From Paenibacillus agricola (GTDB lineage: Bacteria > Bacillota > Bacilli > Paenibacillales > NBRC-103111): a stretch of DNA of 64,000 nt. Every line of letters begins with the position of its first letter. The stretch's first letter is position 1. The stretch covers positions 186,001-250,000 of the forward strand of contig NZ_JAAOIW010000003.1 in the NCBI RefSeq assembly GCF_011440305.1, in the 5' to 3' direction. Both the position numbers and the translations under genes were made by a program. Below, in pieces: positions 61,929 to 64,000 of this stretch. The notes under the pieces are model-generated. The model did no database searches, was not told the origin of the DNA, and saw only the letters and a program-made list of their open reading frames with translations.

Positions 61929-63254
61929 CTACTTTTTGTTTTTGGCCAAAATTACATTAGCTTCTTTACGGAATTTAACTGCAGCATCCTCAACGGAAAT
62001 TTTCTTATAAAGGATTTGCTCGCCTAGATCCGACAGCACTTTCATAACTTCGACAGAGCCTACTGGGTAAGGAGGGTCATTCGGGCTGCTGTTCGCTTCT
62101 GCCCATGCCACATATTCAAATACCTTAGTTTCTTCAGGATTCAGCAACGGCTTTAAGCCTTCTTGAACCTTCGAATTAATCGGGACACCACGCTCACCCT
62201 TCATAATCTTGTGTGCCTCTAAATCATTGATGAAGAAATTAACGAATTTCAAAGCCTCTTCTTTATTTTTGGAATTCTTCGTTACTGAAAGGCCTTGGCT
62301 TGATTTCAGGAACAATGCTTTCTTGCCCACGTTGCCTGGAGGAGGGATAATTTCCGTAGCGCGCTTAGCCGCCGACGTCCAAGCAATATATTGATTGGAC
62401 CATACCAAGGAAGCTCCAGCATTCCCCAGAACCATCTCATCATCTTCTGGAGTCAATTTCTTTTGTGCCATTTTATCCAATGGCAACACATAACCGGCAT
62501 CATACCATCTTTGGTAACGTTTAAAGTAGTCAATAAACGGCTTGTCATCGGCAAAGCCAAGGCTTGCGCCGTCAGCACTGTACATTTTGGCATCTACACT
62601 GCGCAGGTAGTAAGGGAAAAATACTTTGAAATCAATCCGGTCTCCTAGCAATTTCCCGTTCTCTTTAAACTTCTTGGCTAAAGCTTCCATATCATCCCAA
62701 GTCCAGTCTTTCGCTGGTATGGGAGCACCAATCTTTTTCAGGAAATCGGCATCAAATGTCGGTCCCAGTGCATTAACGCCTAATGCAAGCTGGTATTGCT
62801 TCCCATCAAATTCGCCGATTTTTAGAAAGCCTGGCGAAATATTGGTTTTATCAATCGTACCTTTTTCCATATGGGGGCGTAAATCCTCTAGCTGGCCGCG
62901 CCCACCAAATTGGCTAATATAGGCATCATCCATTTGAATAATATCAGGCAAATCGTTAGCTGCTGCTTGCGGAGCCAGCTTTTTCCAATAATCGTCGAAT
63001 GCTGCGTATTCCGCTTCGATTTTTACATTCGGATTTTTTTGTTGGTACAATTCAATAATTTTTAATGTATAATCGTGCCGAGCTTGGCCGCCCCACCAAG
63101 AGAAACGTAATTTCACAGGATCATTGCTTGTCGCTGGCTTCGGTGCCATCGTGGCCTCTGGTGTTGCACCTCCACTTGCTGCAGGTGTAGTAGCTCCTCC
63201 ACAAGCCGTTAAAAGCACTGATGCGGATAACATAATTGTTAACGCTTTCTTCAT
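61929..63254 (-). CDS. ABC sugar-binding lipoprotein (family 1), third system
   Basis: A 441-residue binding lipoprotein with lipobox VLLTAC (Cys 18), an Ala/Pro/Thr-rich linker to about 45 and the opening LRFSWWGGQARHDYTLKIIE typical of family 1 proteins that bind oligosaccharides. GGGGAGG precedes the ATG. The AraC-type regulator upstream probably controls it in response to the sugar. Confidence 0.9.
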   Translation of the reverse strand: MKKALTIMLSASVLLTACGGATTPAASGGATPEATMAPKPATSNDPVKLRFSWWGGQARHDYTLKIIELYQQKNPNVKIEAEYAAFDDYWKKLAPQAAANDLPDIIQMDDAYISQFGGRGQLEDLRPHMEKGTIDKTNISPGFLKIGEFDGKQYQLALGVNALGPTFDADFLKKIGAPIPAKDWTWDDMEALAKKFKENGKLLGDRIDFKVFFPYYLRSVDAKMYSADGASLGFADDKPFIDYFKRYQRWYDAGYVLPLDKMAQKKLTPEDDEMVLGNAGASLVWSNQYIAWTSAAKRATEIIPPPGNVGKKALFLKSSQGLSVTKNSKNKEEALKFVNFFINDLEAHKIMKGERGVPINSKVQEGLKPLLNPEETKVFEYVAWAEANSSPNDPPYPVGSVEVMKVLSDLGEQILYKKISVEDAAVKFRKEANVILAKNKK

Positions 63255-63366
63255 ATCTTTATCCTCCCCTGATTTCGAGTTCTACAAGATCTATTATCAC
63301 TCTTTAGCGAGAGAATATGAATTCAAAAAACCGTTCTCCTTGTTAAAAAAACAGACATTTACTGTT

Positions 63367-64000
63367 CTAGGATGTCGTTTTTATATATTCAGACGGCGTA
63401 CAGCCGGCATATTTTTTAAACACCTGGCTGAAGTATTGCGGATTATCGCCAAAGCCCAGCAGCTCTGCCAGCTCGAATATTTTAATATCCGCCTTTTGGT
63501 CAATCATTTCTGTCGCTTTGGCAATTCGCGCCTTCATGACATAATTCGAGAATTTCTCGCCCGTTCTTTTCTTAAACAACTTGCCCAAATAATCGGAATT
63601 CATATATAACATTTGGTGTGCTACCCAATTCAAGGATAGCTCGGTATTGCCGATATGTCTATTAATAATATCCAATACTTTATCGATAATCGCACAATGC
63701 TTGTTTTTATTATGCTCATAATGACCCAATGTGATGCGCTCAGCCACATTCTTAAAAAAAGGCTGGATCGATTGCAAGGTCTCGAGATCCATCAGCTTTA
63801 CTAGGTTCTCCTTGTAATGGTTAATCGCTTCTGCATCGCCAAGCCGAATAATCGCCATAAACAGCTGGATCACATACGACTTATCCATCGAAATATTGGA
63901 GCGCAAGCCGGCCAGCTTCTGGAAAAATAAATCAATCTCCTCGCTCGCTTCCTCCCAATGCCCTGCTTTAATATGCAGCATCAGTTTATCCTCGTCAAAC
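63367..64000 (-). CDS. AraC-type (YesN-like) regulator, partial (5' end outside window)
   Basis: The C-terminal part of a larger regulator. The last 100 residues are a double helix-turn-helix of the AraC family: LSLNWVAHQMLYMNSDYLGK, LFKKRTGEKFSNYVMKARI, then DIKIFELAELLGFGDNPQYF and GCTPSEYIK. The upstream part is helical and reads off the right edge in frame. Next to ABC sugar genes such proteins are usually the response regulators of YesMN-type pairs; the receiver would lie outside the window. Confidence 0.85.
   Translation of the reverse strand, partial: FDEDKLMLHIKAGHWEEASEEIDLFFQKLAGLRSNISMDKSYVIQLFMAIIRLGDAEAINHYKENLVKLMDLETLQSIQPFFKNVAERITLGHYEHNKNKHCAIIDKVLDIINRHIGNTELSLNWVAHQMLYMNSDYLGKLFKKRTGEKFSNYVMKARIAKATEMIDQKADIKIFELAELLGFGDNPQYFSQVFKKYAGCTPSEYIKTTS

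Overview
The window looks like chromosome of a spore-forming Firmicute of the Paenibacillaceae, most probably Paenibacillus or a close relative. Evidence: an intact pro-sigma-K gene with its N-terminal pro-sequence, a sigY-type ECF operon, lipoprotein solute-binding proteins with ABC sugar permeases, NarL-type two-component pairs, strong GGAGG ribosome sites and an IS1182-family remnant. I found no rRNA, tRNA, CRISPR array or intact prophage. Most genes lie on the minus strand.

Layout. (1) 1-5.8 kb: exopolysaccharide operon, read right to left: YveK-like chain-length regulator, CpsD-like kinase, GalU, priming sugar transferase, GT2 glycosyltransferase, O-antigen-ligase-type polymerase, WecG/TagA-type transferase (cut by the window edge). 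(2) 6-8.4 kb: NarL-type histidine kinase and response regulator, probable controllers of the surface program. (3) 8.8-11.2 kb: decay zone with a frameshifted internal copy of sigK, a small Cys-rich protein, and remnants of a phosphotransferase and a serine hydrolase. (4) 11.2-26.1 kb: polyol and sugar catabolism. It holds an alcohol dehydrogenase with a SorC regulator, an isomerase with MtlD, MgtC, then a large unit: DeoR regulator, Rpe/AlsE-like epimerase, ribokinase, polyol dehydrogenase, UgpC-like ATPase, two permeases, binding protein, cytosolic glycerophosphodiesterase (GDPD) and a GatD-like dehydrogenase. (5) 26.4-29.6 kb: two secreted or anchored proteins made of three TagC/P68-type beta-propeller units, divergent from the DeoR gene. 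(6) 29.8-33.8 kb: a second decay zone with an orphan GDPD, SorC and DeoR regulator remnants, an IS1182 fragment, intact sigK and tails of three unrelated genes. (7) 33.8-43.1 kb: a second copy of the ABC/GDPD cluster (PfkB kinase, HAD phosphatase, ATPase, permeases, binding protein, GDPD, truncated FGGY kinase, frameshifted dehydrogenase, DeoR regulator). (8) 43.8-58.3 kb: an esterase-like hydrolase, a beta/gamma-crystallin protein, a globin-coupled sensor, a discoidin-dockerin secreted protein, a LuxR regulator, a two-component pair, nitric oxide synthase, HtpG, a PAS-HD-GYP protein, a methyl-accepting protein and a Gfo/Idh oxidoreductase. (9) 58.4-64 kb: sigY operon, a third ABC sugar system without ATPase and an AraC-type regulator cut by the edge.

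How the genes may work together (inference). Clusters 4 and 7 follow the Ugp logic: an importer plus an intracellular GDPD, here joined to polyol dehydrogenases, ketose kinases and an epimerase. This suggests uptake of glycerophospho-polyols, possibly teichoic-acid fragments, cleavage to glycerol-3-phosphate plus polyol, then entry into the pentose or hexose phosphate pool. The TagC-type propellers next door resemble domains that phages use to bind wall teichoic acid and may capture the substrate. A third copy of the cluster seems to have decayed to a lone GDPD with regulator debris.
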